From Stakelama flava (lineage in GTDB: Bacteria; Pseudomonadota; Alphaproteobacteria; Sphingomonadales; Sphingomonadaceae): a stretch of 34,054 nucleotides of DNA. The stretch is taken from assembly GCF_019351405.1 (NCBI RefSeq), contig NZ_JAHWZX010000022.1, positions 1-34,054 on the forward strand, read 5' to 3'. The notes under the pieces were generated by a model. It ran no database searches. It was not told the DNA's origin and saw nothing but the letters and a program-made list of their open reading frames with translations. Positions 14,077-21,512 of the stretch are shown here, one piece after another (positions within the stretch are counted from its first letter, which is position 1; each line of letters opens with the position of its first letter). The position numbers and the translations under genes were made by a program.

Positions 14077-14858
14077 TTGAGCCGAGGCGATCTCAACGAA
14101 GCGGAATGGCGCGTTCTGAAGGACTTGCTGCCAATCGAGCCAGAAAACCGTGGTAGAGGCAGACGGCCCGAGCAGAACCGCACCATCATCAACGGCATAC
14201 TCTGGCGATTGCGGTGTGGCGCTCCGTGGCGCGACGTGCCGCCCAAATACGGTAGCTGGAATACCATCTATCGCCGCTTCCGGCGATGGAGCGAAGCTGG
14301 GGTCTGGGAAACCGTGGCGGTGACACTCGCGGAGGTCATGGCAGACAGCGGCCACTACAGCATCGACAGCACCACCGTTCGCGCCCACGTCTCGGCAGCG
14401 GGCGGAAAAGGGGGACTCATCGACGCGCTCTTGGTCGCTCGCGGGGCGGGTTCACGAGTAAGCTTCACTGCCTGGCTGATGCCCTCGGACGACCGCTCGC
14501 ATTCCATCTGACAGTCGGCGAAGCGGCAGATTGTAAAGCCTATGACGCCCTGATCGGCCTGCCCGAGCGCAAGCCGGATGCATTGCTTGCCGACAAGGGC
14601 TATGATGCCGACGCAATCCGTGCCGACCTTGCCGAACGGAAAATCGAGGCCGTCATCCCCGGTCGGTCAAACCGCCGCGTGAAGATCGAGCATGACCGGG
14701 CGCTTTACAAGCAACGCAATCGCATCGAACGCATGTTCGGGCAACTCAAGATCAACCGCGCCATCGCTACACGCTACGATCAACTGGCCCACAGCTTCCT
14801 CGGCATGGTCCATCTTGCCACCGCCAGATACTGGCTCAAATTTGTCCACGCCTCCTAG
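14077..14858 (+). CDS. IS5-family transposase, made by -1 frameshift from two frames
   Basis: The first frame (to 14511) encodes the N-terminal DUF4096-type segment LNEAEWRVLKDLLPIEPENR and CGAPWRDVPPKYGSWNTIYR, then the first catalytic Asp in YSIDSTTVRAH. The second frame (to 14858) continues with GGFTSKLHCLADALGRPL, DALLADKGYDAD (second Asp) and RNRIERMFGQLK (catalytic Glu). The frames overlap around A4G5 (14406-14414), the expected place for a programmed -1 frameshift in the IS427 group. TTG at 14077 after GGAGG is the likely start. The stop codon TAG (14856-14858) lies in the CTAG target duplication outside the IS end, so the insertion site supplies it. The catalytic triad looks complete and the element may be active. 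Confidence 0.85.
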
Positions 14859-14911
14859 CGTCGGGCGATATGCTCGCGGCATAGATCAGGTTTCTTCCAA
14901 CGGGCCGTCGA

Positions 14912-15271
14912 TCATCCCTCGCGAAAGTCGCCGATGATCTCGACCTGTTCGCCGACCAGGATCAGCGTATTGTCGTGATCGAGGAAGGTCTTCTCGTCCG
15001 GAAAGACCACGGCTTTGTAGGTGTCAGACGTCAGCACGGCCTCCATCCCGGCTTCGCTGTCGAACCACAGTTCCGCGGTCCCGTCGAAATCGGCATTCTG
15101 CGCCGCATCGGTTTTCAGCTTTACAGGGTGCGTCTGGATATAGCGCAGGCAATGCTTGTCAGCTTCCGGGATGGAGCGGAACTTGGGCCCGTGCACCTCG
15201 ATATGGTGTTCCACGAAGTCCTCGTGGCTCATCCCGGCCTTGCGCTTCAAAAACATGGTCATCTTGATCAT
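14912..15271 (-). CDS. EthD domain-containing protein
   Basis: This 119-residue protein has the EthD/dimeric alpha-beta barrel fold pattern: MTMFLKRKAGMSHEDFVEHH near the N-terminus (the EthD 'KR(k)xGms.eeF..h' signature), VHGPKF, then GTAELWFDSEAGMEAVLTSD and VVFPDEKTFLDHDN. Members are small enzymes or accessory proteins in catabolic clusters. It starts 19 bases after the ABM-VOC gene behind a perfect SD (AAGGAGGT) and is probably co-transcribed with it. The IS5 element ends 54 bases beyond its 3' end. Substrate unknown. Confidence 0.85.
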   Translation of the reverse strand: MIKMTMFLKRKAGMSHEDFVEHHIEVHGPKFRSIPEADKHCLRYIQTHPVKLKTDAAQNADFDGTAELWFDSEAGMEAVLTSDTYKAVVFPDEKTFLDHDNTLILVGEQVEIIGDFREG

Positions 15272-15290
15272 CGGGGTACCTCCTTGAAGG

Positions 15291-16124
15291 TTAGCTGTTC
15301 GGCTTGGGCTTCCAGCGCGGCATCGAGCAATCGGCAGGGTAGTCGATCCCGTCCGGGGTCGAGATCAGCTCAATCAGCATACCCCATGGCGCGCGGGCAT
15401 AGACGCCGGAATTGCGCTCGCCACCTTCGACACCGGCGAGCGGATGCGGGTCGGAAAGAAGGACGCCGCCAGCCTGCGATAGCCGTTCGACGGCGGCTCC
15501 CATATCGTCGACGTAAAGGGCGATATGTTGCAGCCCGTAATCGGCTAACCCCGCGGCATCCGCCTGATCGGCATTGGCGATGCGGAACATCTCGATATTC
15601 GCAGATGCGCCGATGCGCATCAGCCGCATATGTTCGATCCGCGCGCCTTTGGGAATGCCGAGCTGATGTTCCACTTCGTCACCCTCCATGGGGTCCGCAT
15701 CGGCGGGCAGAACATCGTAGAGCGTGCGCGCGCCAAACGCGCGGGTCAGGAAGTCGGACGCCGCTTCGATATCGGGCACGGTCACACCGACGTGATCGAT
15801 GCCGCGAACGCCGGGCGCGGCATCGTCCGGCTGGCAGACTGGTGCAAGCTCGTTTACGTCGGACGCGCCGCCTTCGACCAGGTTCTCCAGGGCTTCATTG
15901 AACACCTTGGTGTGCGGCTTTGCCAGATGCACCTCAAATGCATTCCGGTCACGGTAGCGCTCGATCATCGTCCAGCCGCGCTCGACTTCAGGCTTCTGGA
16001 ATACCTCGAATCCCTCATTGCCCGCTTCTTTGCGAACGGCTGCGGCTAACTCCGCAATGTAGCGAGCAAGCGCGTCTTCGCGACCCGGTAAGGCCGTACA
16101 GTGCGCCATCACGATATGGGGCAT
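15291..16124 (-). CDS. ABM-VOC fusion protein (monooxygenase-like plus glyoxalase-fold dioxygenase-like)
   Basis: This protein of 277 residues has two domains. Residues about 1-95 are an antibiotic-biosynthesis-monooxygenase (ABM) dimeric barrel: MPHIVMAHCTALPGREDAL, with GFEVFQKPEVERGWTMIERY and the terminal HTKVFNEALENL. Residues about 115-260 are a vicinal-oxygen-chelate (VOC) domain: VRGIDHVGVTVPDIEAASDF, LQHIALYVDDM, and GMLIELIS with the terminal Glu. H and E at the usual metal positions are present. ATG at 16124 is preferred over 16217 because AGAGGA lies just upstream and the ABM domain begins at once. Transcribed divergently from an IclR regulator and followed by EthD, it probably serves oxidation or cleavage of a small organic substrate not identifiable here. 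Confidence 0.82.
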   Translation of the reverse strand: MPHIVMAHCTALPGREDALARYIAELAAAVRKEAGNEGFEVFQKPEVERGWTMIERYRDRNAFEVHLAKPHTKVFNEALENLVEGGASDVNELAPVCQPDDAAPGVRGIDHVGVTVPDIEAASDFLTRAFGARTLYDVLPADADPMEGDEVEHQLGIPKGARIEHMRLMRIGASANIEMFRIANADQADAAGLADYGLQHIALYVDDMGAAVERLSQAGGVLLSDPHPLAGVEGGERNSGVYARAPWGMLIELISTPDGIDYPADCSMPRWKPKPNS

Positions 16125-16220
16125 TGGCTGGTTTCCTCTGTTGTTCATCTGCACTGGCAATGGGATAACGTGCGGAGCCGTTCCGTCGCGTTGGCCAACG
16201 GCGGACGTAAAGCGCATAAC

Positions 16221-16235
16221 TTCAACATTGTTGAA
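16221..16235. promoter_or_regulatory. 15-bp palindrome between iclR-like and ABM-VOC genes (operator)
   Basis: TTCAACA and TGTTGAA flank a single central T, a perfect dyad. It lies 12 bases before the regulator's GTG start and about 97 bases before the divergent gene. IclR proteins typically bind such dyads in the divergent promoter, so this is the likely operator. Confidence 0.7.
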
Positions 16236-16246
16236 TGGAGAGCGGG

Positions 16247-16957
16247 GTGAGCAAGCCCATCCAGTCGGTCGAACGTGCGATACGGATGCTGGAATTTCTC
16301 GCGCGGGCGGAGGGCTCCGCGCCGCTCCGTGCCATCGCGAACGCCGCCGACGTGCGGCCTTCCACCGCGCACAACATCCTCGCCACGCTGGTCGCGCTGG
16401 GTTACGTGCAGCGTCCCACTACTGGGACGGATTATCGGCTGGGTGGCCGCATTCTCAACCTCGCCCGTATCGCGGGCGACGACGATGCACTGCGGCGGCG
16501 CTTTAGGCCGCTGATGGAGGAGACGGCGCGGCGTTTCGATGAATCGACCTATCTGATCGTGCCGAGCGGCGATGAACTCTACTATCTCGACGGCATCGAA
16601 TTGCCGAACAATCCAACCATCCACAGCCGCCTGGGCCGCCGCGAGCCGCTGTCGGGCTCTGCGATCGGCTTGGTGCTTGCTGCGTTCATGCCCGGCGTGG
16701 CGCAATCGCTGGAGAATGAGGATCAGTCATCGGATCTGAGCGAAGAACTTCATACGGTGCGCCAACGCGGCTTCGCCATCGAGCAGGGGCTATACCAACC
16801 CGGCCTCAGCTGCGTCGCGATCCCACTGCGCGTGCGAGGCGAACCGGTTGCCGGATTATGCCTGAACGGCACGGAGCAGCGGCTGCCGCGCGACCGGCTA
16901 GTCACGATTGCCAATGCAATGGCGGATATCGCGGTGTCGTCGCTTCCTGCGGAATGA
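16247..16957 (+). CDS. IclR family transcriptional regulator
   Basis: This protein of 236 residues has an N-terminal winged HTH: IQSVERAIRMLEFLARAEGS, then APLRAIANAADVRPSTAHNI and LVALGYVQRP, with YRLGGRILNLARIA following. The C-terminal effector domain (from about residue 80) has RFDESTYLIVPSGDELYYLD and the AIPLRVRGEPVAGLCLNG segment. The GTG at 16247 is chosen because GGAGAG lies five bases upstream; the earlier in-frame ATG at 16235 falls inside the operator palindrome. Divergent from the ABM-VOC and EthD genes, it probably controls them in response to a pathway metabolite. Confidence 0.88.
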   Translation: MSKPIQSVERAIRMLEFLARAEGSAPLRAIANAADVRPSTAHNILATLVALGYVQRPTTGTDYRLGGRILNLARIAGDDDALRRRFRPLMEETARRFDESTYLIVPSGDELYYLDGIELPNNPTIHSRLGRREPLSGSAIGLVLAAFMPGVAQSLENEDQSSDLSEELHTVRQRGFAIEQGLYQPGLSCVAIPLRVRGEPVAGLCLNGTEQRLPRDRLVTIANAMADIAVSSLPAE

Positions 16958-17080
16958 GCAGATCAACTTGGGCAAACTTGATGTCGGCATCGAAATTCAG
17001 CCTACATGATCCGAACGTCCGCTTCAGCGCTTCGCAGCGCCATTACCGGACAGTCTCCTGTCGGCCCAAAATCAGTCAAA

Positions 17081-18298
17081 CTAAGCTCGCTTGCGGAAGC
17101 CAGCCTTTACCACTTTCCCGCCGATTCGGAGCTCGTCGAGATAGTCGGACCACCATTGCGCCATCCTCACCCGTTCAGCCCAATGTGCGCCACGATGGTA
17201 GGCTGCCCGTACCCTGTTCTGATCTCCATGTGCTAAGGCGCGCTCAATGGCATCGGGGTGCCAGAGGCCAGATTCGTTCAAAAGTGTACTCGCCATGGCC
17301 CTAAATCCATGGCTCGTCATTTCATCATGAGCATAGCCCATACGGCGCAGCGCGACGTTAAGCGTGTTTTCGCAGATGGGCCGCTTTGTCGTGTGCAGTG
17401 CCGGAAACAGGTAGTCATTCGGCCTCGCCAGATCATTCAGCTCCTTCAGTATCTCCACGGACTGTCTGGAAAGCGGCACCGCGTGCGCTTGCTTCATCTT
17501 CATGCGCTCGGGAGGGATGCGCCAAACCTTCTCGGCAAAATCGATCTCGGTCCATCTGCCATGACGCAACTCTCCCGGCCGTAGAAACACATGCGGCGCG
17601 AGACGGAGCGCGAAGATGGTTTCGGGTCTTCCGCTATAGACCTCAATCGCACGAAGCAGCTCTCCAACCTTTGCTGGCTCCAGGATCGCAGCGTGATGCT
17701 TCACCTGGGGCACGATGAGAGCGCCGCGGAGAATATCAGCCGGGTTCCGATCGGTGCGCAGCGTCGCAAAACCATATCGAAAAATCCGGCCGGCAAAGGC
17801 ACGCAACCGCAGTGCTGTCTCGTAGTGGCCGCGACGCTCGACCCGCTTCAAGACATCAAGGAGCTCATGGGGCGTAATCGACGCGATTGGCCGTTTGGCA
17901 ATGAGATCGAGCTGTTCAAGAAACCAGCGAGCCTTCTTGATGGTGGCGGGAGACTTACCCTCGCGCTCCATCTTCTCGATATATTCGTCGGCAACCAGCT
18001 TGAACGTATTTTTCGCGGCGAGCTCCGCTTCGAAATGACGCTGGCGCTTCTCTTCAACGGGATCGATCCCGTCGATGATCTGCGACCGTGCCATGTCCCG
18101 TTTGCGCCGGGCGTCGCGTAGCGAGATTTCTGGAAAGCAGCCGAGCGAGAGTTTTCGCTCGGTGCCGAAGATCTTGTATCGGAACCGCCAGAGAAGCGCT
18201 CCTGAAGGTTGCACCAGGAGGAACAGTCCATCGGTGTCCGAGACCTTATACGGGCGCGCTTGCGGTTTGAGCGCGCGAATCTCCACAGTTGTAAGCAT
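17081..18298 (-). CDS. P4-type tyrosine integrase of the island
   Basis: This protein of 405 residues has the arm-binding DUF4102 domain at the N-terminus (VSDTDGLFLLVQPSGALLWR, YKIFGTERKLSLGCFPEISL), a SAM-like core-binding domain (about 95-190) and a catalytic domain with FLRPGELRHGRW, TSHGFRAMASTLL and ALAHGDQNRVRAAYHRG, giving the R...HxxR...H...Y set. Such integrases insert islands at tRNA 3' ends, and the tRNA-Leu 3' end faces this gene 150 bases away. The start is ATG at 18298, or GTG at 18310 (AGGAG is close to the GTG). Repeated GTGGTCCAC motifs at the start suggest autoregulation or arm-site binding. Confidence 0.9.
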   Translation of the reverse strand: MLTTVEIRALKPQARPYKVSDTDGLFLLVQPSGALLWRFRYKIFGTERKLSLGCFPEISLRDARRKRDMARSQIIDGIDPVEEKRQRHFEAELAAKNTFKLVADEYIEKMEREGKSPATIKKARWFLEQLDLIAKRPIASITPHELLDVLKRVERRGHYETALRLRAFAGRIFRYGFATLRTDRNPADILRGALIVPQVKHHAAILEPAKVGELLRAIEVYSGRPETIFALRLAPHVFLRPGELRHGRWTEIDFAEKVWRIPPERMKMKQAHAVPLSRQSVEILKELNDLARPNDYLFPALHTTKRPICENTLNVALRRMGYAHDEMTSHGFRAMASTLLNESGLWHPDAIERALAHGDQNRVRAAYHRGAHWAERVRMAQWWSDYLDELRIGGKVVKAGFRKRA

Positions 18299-18300
18299 GG

Positions 18301-18362
18301 GGTGGACCACGACTCCTGCGTTGTTTCATGGTCCCCGTCTCGTGGTCCACTTTGGGTGGACC
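18301..18362. promoter_or_regulatory. Repeated GTGGTCCAC motifs at the integrase start
   Basis: GGTGGACCAC (18301-18310), GTGGTCCAC (18342-18350) and GGTGGACC (18355-18362) are three copies of the same 8-10 base motif in alternating orientation. The last two form a perfect 7-base inverted repeat with a 5-base spacer. They lie between the integrase and the tRNA and are good candidates for integrase arm-type or excisionase sites. Confidence 0.55.
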
Positions 18363-18451
18363 TTGGCGGAACAAAGTGAGAATTATTGGGACCGACAGGA
18401 GTCATTATACCGCAGTTTTCCGCGGATTTCTACAGTGTTCTCAATATGTAC

Positions 18452-18536
18452 TGGTGCCCCTGGCCGGACTCGAACCAGCACGCCTTGCGGCTCTCGATTT
18501 TGAGTCGAGCGCGTCTACCAATTTCGCCACAGGGGC
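18452..18536 (-). tRNA. tRNA-Leu(CAA), island attachment site
   Basis: Read on the minus strand this is an 85-base tRNA from GCCCCTG (5', 18536) to the encoded CCA (18452-18454). The acceptor arms GCCCCTG/CAGGGGC pair. The anticodon stem CTCGA/TCGAG encloses CTCAAAA, giving anticodon CAA (reads UUG). The T arm GGTTCGAGTCC is canonical, and the long variable arm is typical of class II Leu. The 3' end faces the integrase at 17081-18298, so its last 20-40 bases probably contain the attachment core. I found no second copy of that end inside the window. Confidence 0.95.
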
Positions 18537-18589
18537 CCGTTGCGAAGCGCACCGCCTAGCGCAAGGGCGGAGCGTGCACAACGGTTTCG

Positions 18590-19018
18590 TTATTCGAAAA
18601 CGTCGCGCGCATCCGCATATCCGGCCGGGTCCTTTGGATCGGGGCCGTAGCGGTTTGGTCCGCGCGTCCCGTCCTTTATCATGAAAATGAAAAGGACGAT
18701 CCAGCCCAGCAGGGGGATCAGCGCGAGCAGCAACCACCAGGCCGACCGATTCCCGTCATGCAGCCGCCGTACGGTAACGGTAATGCTGGGGATGAGGAGG
18801 AACAGCGAGCATAGCGAACTCACCGGCCCTTCCCAGCTTACATTCCACATGAAATCGCCGCGTGTTCGCGCGACTTCGCCAAAACCCAGCATCGTGTCGA
18901 TCGCGCCGGCGACAAGGCCGACCAGAATCGTGAACAGCCAGAACATCCAGTATTCGCGACTGCGCGACCGGCCGGAAATTTCGAAATAGCGTTTTATCGG
19001 CAGGATCATCCAGTGCAT
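18590..19018 (-). CDS. DUF805 membrane protein
   Basis: This 142-residue inner-membrane protein matches DUF805 (YhaH-type): an N-terminal KRYFEISGRSRSREYWMFWL, a helix VGLVAGAIDTMLGF, and the SITVTVRRLHDGNRSAWWLL segment characteristic of the family. Four membrane helices are likely. The C-terminus GPNRYGPDPK is also typical. Function unknown. It lies on the core side of the tRNA, next to the YifB/ComM gene on the same strand (gap 23 bases). Confidence 0.9.
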   Translation of the reverse strand: MHWMILPIKRYFEISGRSRSREYWMFWLFTILVGLVAGAIDTMLGFGEVARTRGDFMWNVSWEGPVSSLCSLFLLIPSITVTVRRLHDGNRSAWWLLLALIPLLGWIVLFIFMIKDGTRGPNRYGPDPKDPAGYADARDVFE

Positions 19019-19041
19019 CGGTGAACTCCCTCTTGTTGATA

Positions 19042-20550
19042 TCAGGCGACGGGCGCGCGCCTGCGATAGCTTAACGCCTCGGCGACATGGATACGCCTGA
19101 CCGCGTCAGCCCCCTCCAGGTCGGCAATGGTCCGCGCCACGCGTAGCACGCGGGTATAGCCGCGCGCCGACATGCGCGTCGCCTCAGCCGCCTGGGCGAG
19201 AATCGCCCTGCCCGCCTCATCGGGCGCGGCGTGTTTTTCCAGCAATTCGCCCTCAATCTCGGCATTGGTGCGCGCCTGCGCATCGCGCAGCCGCTGCGTC
19301 TGGCGCGATCGGGCGGCGGCGACGCGCGCCGCGACCTCTGCCGACCCTTCGGACGGCGGCGGCAGGACTAGATCGGCGGCGCTCACCGCCTGCACCTCGA
19401 CATGCAGGTCGATCCGGTCGAGCAGCGGCCCCGAAACCTTCGCCTGATAATCCGCCGCGCATTTGGGTGCACGGGCGCAGGCGAGCGCCGGGTCGCCCAG
19501 ATGGCCGCAGCGGCACGGATTCATCGCCGCGATCATCTGAACTCGCGCCGGAAAGGTGACATGCGCATTGGCGCGCGCCACGCTGACCCGCCTGGTTTCC
19601 AGCGGCTGACGCAGCGAATCGAGCACCGCACGCTGGAATTCGGGAAGTTCGTCGAGGAACAGGACGCCAAGATGCGCCATGCTGACCTCACCCGGCTTCA
19701 CTTTCAGCCCGCCGCCGGTCAGCGCCGCCATCGATGCCGAATGATGCGGCGTTCGAAACGGCCGTGCGCGGGTCAGCCGCCCGCCCTCCAGCGTACCCGC
19801 CACCGACGCGACCATCGACACCTCAAGCGCCTCGGCCGAATCGAGCGGCGGCAGAATGCCGGGAAGGCACGCCGCCATCAGCGATTTGCCCGCACCGGGC
19901 GGGCCGATCATCAGCATGTTGTGTCCGCCCGCCGCCGCGATCTCCAGCGCACGCTTGGCGGTCTCCTGCCCCTTTACCTGTTTCAGATCGGGGCCGTGAA
20001 ACGCCCCCTCCACCTCGCCCGCCTGCGGCGCTGGCAGAAGCTGCTGCCCCTTCAGATGGTTGAGCAGGCCAATCAGATCGGCCGCGGCAAGCACTTCGAC
20101 CGATCCCGCCCAGGCTGCTTCGGCACCCTGTGCGGCGGGGCAGATCAATCCTTTTTCCACCGCGCCGGCATGAAGCGCGGCGAGCAGCACGCCCGGCGAC
20201 GGCGCGATCCGGGCGTCGAGGCCAAGTTCGCCGACGACGACATAGCCCGACAGCGTTTCGGCATCGGCCACCCCCATCGCGGCAAGCACGCCCAGCGCGA
20301 TCGGCAGATCGAAATGCGATCCCTCCTTGGGGAGGTCGGCGGGCGACAGGTTCACCGTGATACGCTTGGGCGGCAGCGACAGGCCGATCGCCGCCATCGC
20401 TGCGCGCACGCGTTCACGGCTTTCGGCCACTGCCTTGTCGGGAAGCCCGACGATGACAAAGGCGGGCACGCCCGCTGCGACCTGAACCTGAACCTCGACG
20501 GTGCGCGCTTCCAGCCCCAGATACGCCACTGTCGAGACGATCGCGACCAT
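19042..20550 (-). CDS. YifB/ComM-family Mg-chelatase-like AAA+ ATPase
   Basis: This 502-residue protein is full length for YifB/ComM. The N-terminal ChlI-type domain carries GLEARTVEVQVQVAAGVPAF and VNLSPADLPKEGSHFDLPIA. The AAA+ core has GPPGAGKSLMAACLPGILPP (Walker A) and LFLDELPEF (Walker B). The zinc-ligand-like NPCRCGHLGDP follows, and the C-terminal domain ends RTIADLEGADAVRRIHVAEA. In naturally competent bacteria ComM helps branch migration during recombination of incoming DNA; a similar role is inferred here. SD GGAAGGG lies just upstream of the ATG. Confidence 0.93.
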   Translation of the reverse strand: MVAIVSTVAYLGLEARTVEVQVQVAAGVPAFVIVGLPDKAVAESRERVRAAMAAIGLSLPPKRITVNLSPADLPKEGSHFDLPIALGVLAAMGVADAETLSGYVVVGELGLDARIAPSPGVLLAALHAGAVEKGLICPAAQGAEAAWAGSVEVLAAADLIGLLNHLKGQQLLPAPQAGEVEGAFHGPDLKQVKGQETAKRALEIAAAGGHNMLMIGPPGAGKSLMAACLPGILPPLDSAEALEVSMVASVAGTLEGGRLTRARPFRTPHHSASMAALTGGGLKVKPGEVSMAHLGVLFLDELPEFQRAVLDSLRQPLETRRVSVARANAHVTFPARVQMIAAMNPCRCGHLGDPALACARAPKCAADYQAKVSGPLLDRIDLHVEVQAVSAADLVLPPPSEGSAEVAARVAAARSRQTQRLRDAQARTNAEIEGELLEKHAAPDEAGRAILAQAAEATRMSARGYTRVLRVARTIADLEGADAVRRIHVAEALSYRRRAPVA

Positions 20551-20624
20551 ATACCCTTCCCCCCGTTACGCCTTGCCGGTCATAACGATTTTTCGGCGTG
20601 GCGGAACACCGTTCGGGCGCAGGC

Positions 20625-20966
20625 ATGCGTGGACGTGGCTTGCTAAGCCCCCGCAATAGCGCGCATAGCAGCGTCGTGTCCCGTGTGTCTTCGCAACGCC
20701 CCGGCGGATTGATCCGCATCCTGCTGTTGGGGGTGGGCATATTGCTGATCCTCGTCTCGCCGCTGGTCGGCGCGATTCCCGGTCCGGGCGGCATTTTCGT
20801 TTTTGCCGGCGGACTGGTGCTAGTGCTTCAGAACTCGCACTGGGCGCGCAAGCATTTCGTGAAGGCGAAACGCCGCTGGCCGCGGTTCGGCAAATTGGCC
20901 GACCAGGCGTTGCGCCGCCGCAGCGCGCGCCGCCGCCGCAAGCGCGAGAAGCAAGCCGCGCGTTGA
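20625..20966 (+). CDS. Small membrane protein with PGPGG motif
   Basis: This protein of about 113 residues has a hydrophobic helix LIRILLLGVGILLILVSPLV followed by GAIPGPGG and a second helix IFVFAGGLVLVL, then a strongly basic C-terminus (RRRSARRRRKREK). The helix-PGPG-helix hairpin resembles small PGPGW-type transmembrane proteins of unknown function. The start is uncertain: ATG 20625 is used, GTG 20598 and GTG 20676 are possible. The stop codon overlaps the -35 element of the rpmH promoter. Confidence 0.65.
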   Translation: MRGRGLLSPRNSAHSSVVSRVSSQRPGGLIRILLLGVGILLILVSPLVGAIPGPGGIFVFAGGLVLVLQNSHWARKHFVKAKRRWPRFGKLADQALRRRSARRRRKREKQAAR

Positions 20967-20990
20967 CTTGAGGGCGAGTCTCGCTTAAAG
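20963..20990 (+). promoter_or_regulatory. Candidate promoter of the rpmH operon
   Basis: TTGACT (20963-20968) and TTAAAG (20985-20990) are separated by 16 bases and would place the transcript start near 20997, just before the leader hairpin. The -35 overlaps the stop codon of the preceding gene. Confidence 0.45.
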
Positions 20991-21003
20991 GCGCGACCAA
21001 CAA

Positions 21004-21028
21004 GGCCGCCCGCCGTGGCGGCCCTTTT
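21004..21028 (+). terminator. Hairpin with T-run in the rpmH leader (terminator or attenuator)
   Basis: GGCCGCC (21004-21010) and GGCGGCC (21017-21023) form a perfect 7-base stem with a 6-base loop, followed by CTTTT. It has the form of an intrinsic terminator and lies between the candidate promoter and rpmH, so it could terminate upstream transcription or attenuate the operon. Confidence 0.55.
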
Positions 21029-21047
21029 ACGTTTAGATACCTAGGGA

Positions 21048-21512
21048 ATGAACGATGAAGCGGACTTTTCAGCCGAGCAACCTCGTGCGCGCACGCCGTC
21101 ACGGGTTTCGCGCCCGCATGGCGACGCCGGGCGGCCGCAAGGTGATCCGGGCGCGCCGCGCACGCGGTCGCAACAAGCTGTCGGCCTGACACGACTGACG
21201 CGTCGAGCGGATTATCTGGCGGCGAACCGGGGCGCGCGAGCGCCGATGCCCGGATTCGTGCTTCTTGTCCGTGCGCGCGGCGACGGCGATCCGGTGATGC
21301 GGATCGGCATTACCGTATCGAAGAAAGTGGGTAACGCCGTCGTGCGAAATCGCATGAAGCGGCGGTTCCGCTCGCTTGTCCGGGAGATTCTTCCCGAAGC
21401 GGGAATTGTCGGCGCGGACCATGTGCTGATCGGCCGTCAGGGCGGGATAGAGCGCGATTTCAACCGGTTAAAGGCGGAACTTGCAAAGGCGCTGACGAAG
21501 CTGGCGCGATGA
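21048..21512 (+). CDS. rnpA: Ribonuclease P protein component
   Basis: The conserved part (from about residue 46: [16 protein letters not shown], then [30 protein letters not shown] and [10 protein letters not shown]) is a typical RNase P protein, which binds the RNA subunit for tRNA 5' maturation. No ATG, GTG or TTG lies near the start of the conserved region. The nearest is ATG at 21048, which gives a 154-residue protein whose first 45 residues overlap rpmH entirely in another frame. Alternatives are non-standard CTG starts at 21185 or 21194. Overlap of rnpA over rpmH is established in Thermus; here it is inferred from the lack of other starts. Confidence 0.9.
   Translation: MNDEADFSAEQPRARTPSRVSRPHGDAGRPQGDPGAPRTRSQQAVGLTRLTRRADYLAANRGARAPMPGFVLLVRARGDGDPVMRIGITVSKKVGNAVVRNRMKRRFRSLVREILPEAGIVGADHVLIGRQGGIERDFNRLKAELAKALTKLAR
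21055..21189 (+). CDS. rpmH: 50S ribosomal protein L34
   Basis: This 44-residue basic protein reads [20 protein letters not shown] and continues with [20 protein letters not shown] before KLSA: the complete, highly conserved L34 sequence. L34 is a late-assembling protein of the large ribosomal subunit. The gene lies fully inside the longer rnpA frame, which starts 7 bases earlier in another frame. The leader has a hairpin at 21004-21028. It heads the rpmH-rnpA-yidD-yidC-engB operon. Confidence 0.98.
   Translation: MKRTFQPSNLVRARRHGFRARMATPGGRKVIRARRARGRNKLSA

Larger units (their letters stand above)
13585..14854 (+). mobile_element. IS5-family insertion sequence (IS427-like) carrying an extra gene
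   Basis: The element is bounded by inverted ends GCGGCGTGGACAAATT (13585-13600) and its near-complement (14839-14854; 15 of 16 match), and by CTAG on both sides (13581-13584 and 14855-14858), the likely target duplication. The right two thirds is a DDE transposase split by a frameshift. The left third (13625-13963) is an unrelated minus-strand membrane-protein gene. A degenerate copy of the left end also lies inside, at 14033-14048 (13 of 16 match). From there to 14854 is 822 bases, a normal length for such an IS, so the outer 450 bases look like a captured passenger segment. Confidence 0.8.

Noticed and set aside
19402..20646. Long plus-strand frame of 414 codons
   Set aside because: It is antisense to the YifB/ComM gene and rich in His/Arg as expected for a GC-rich shadow frame.
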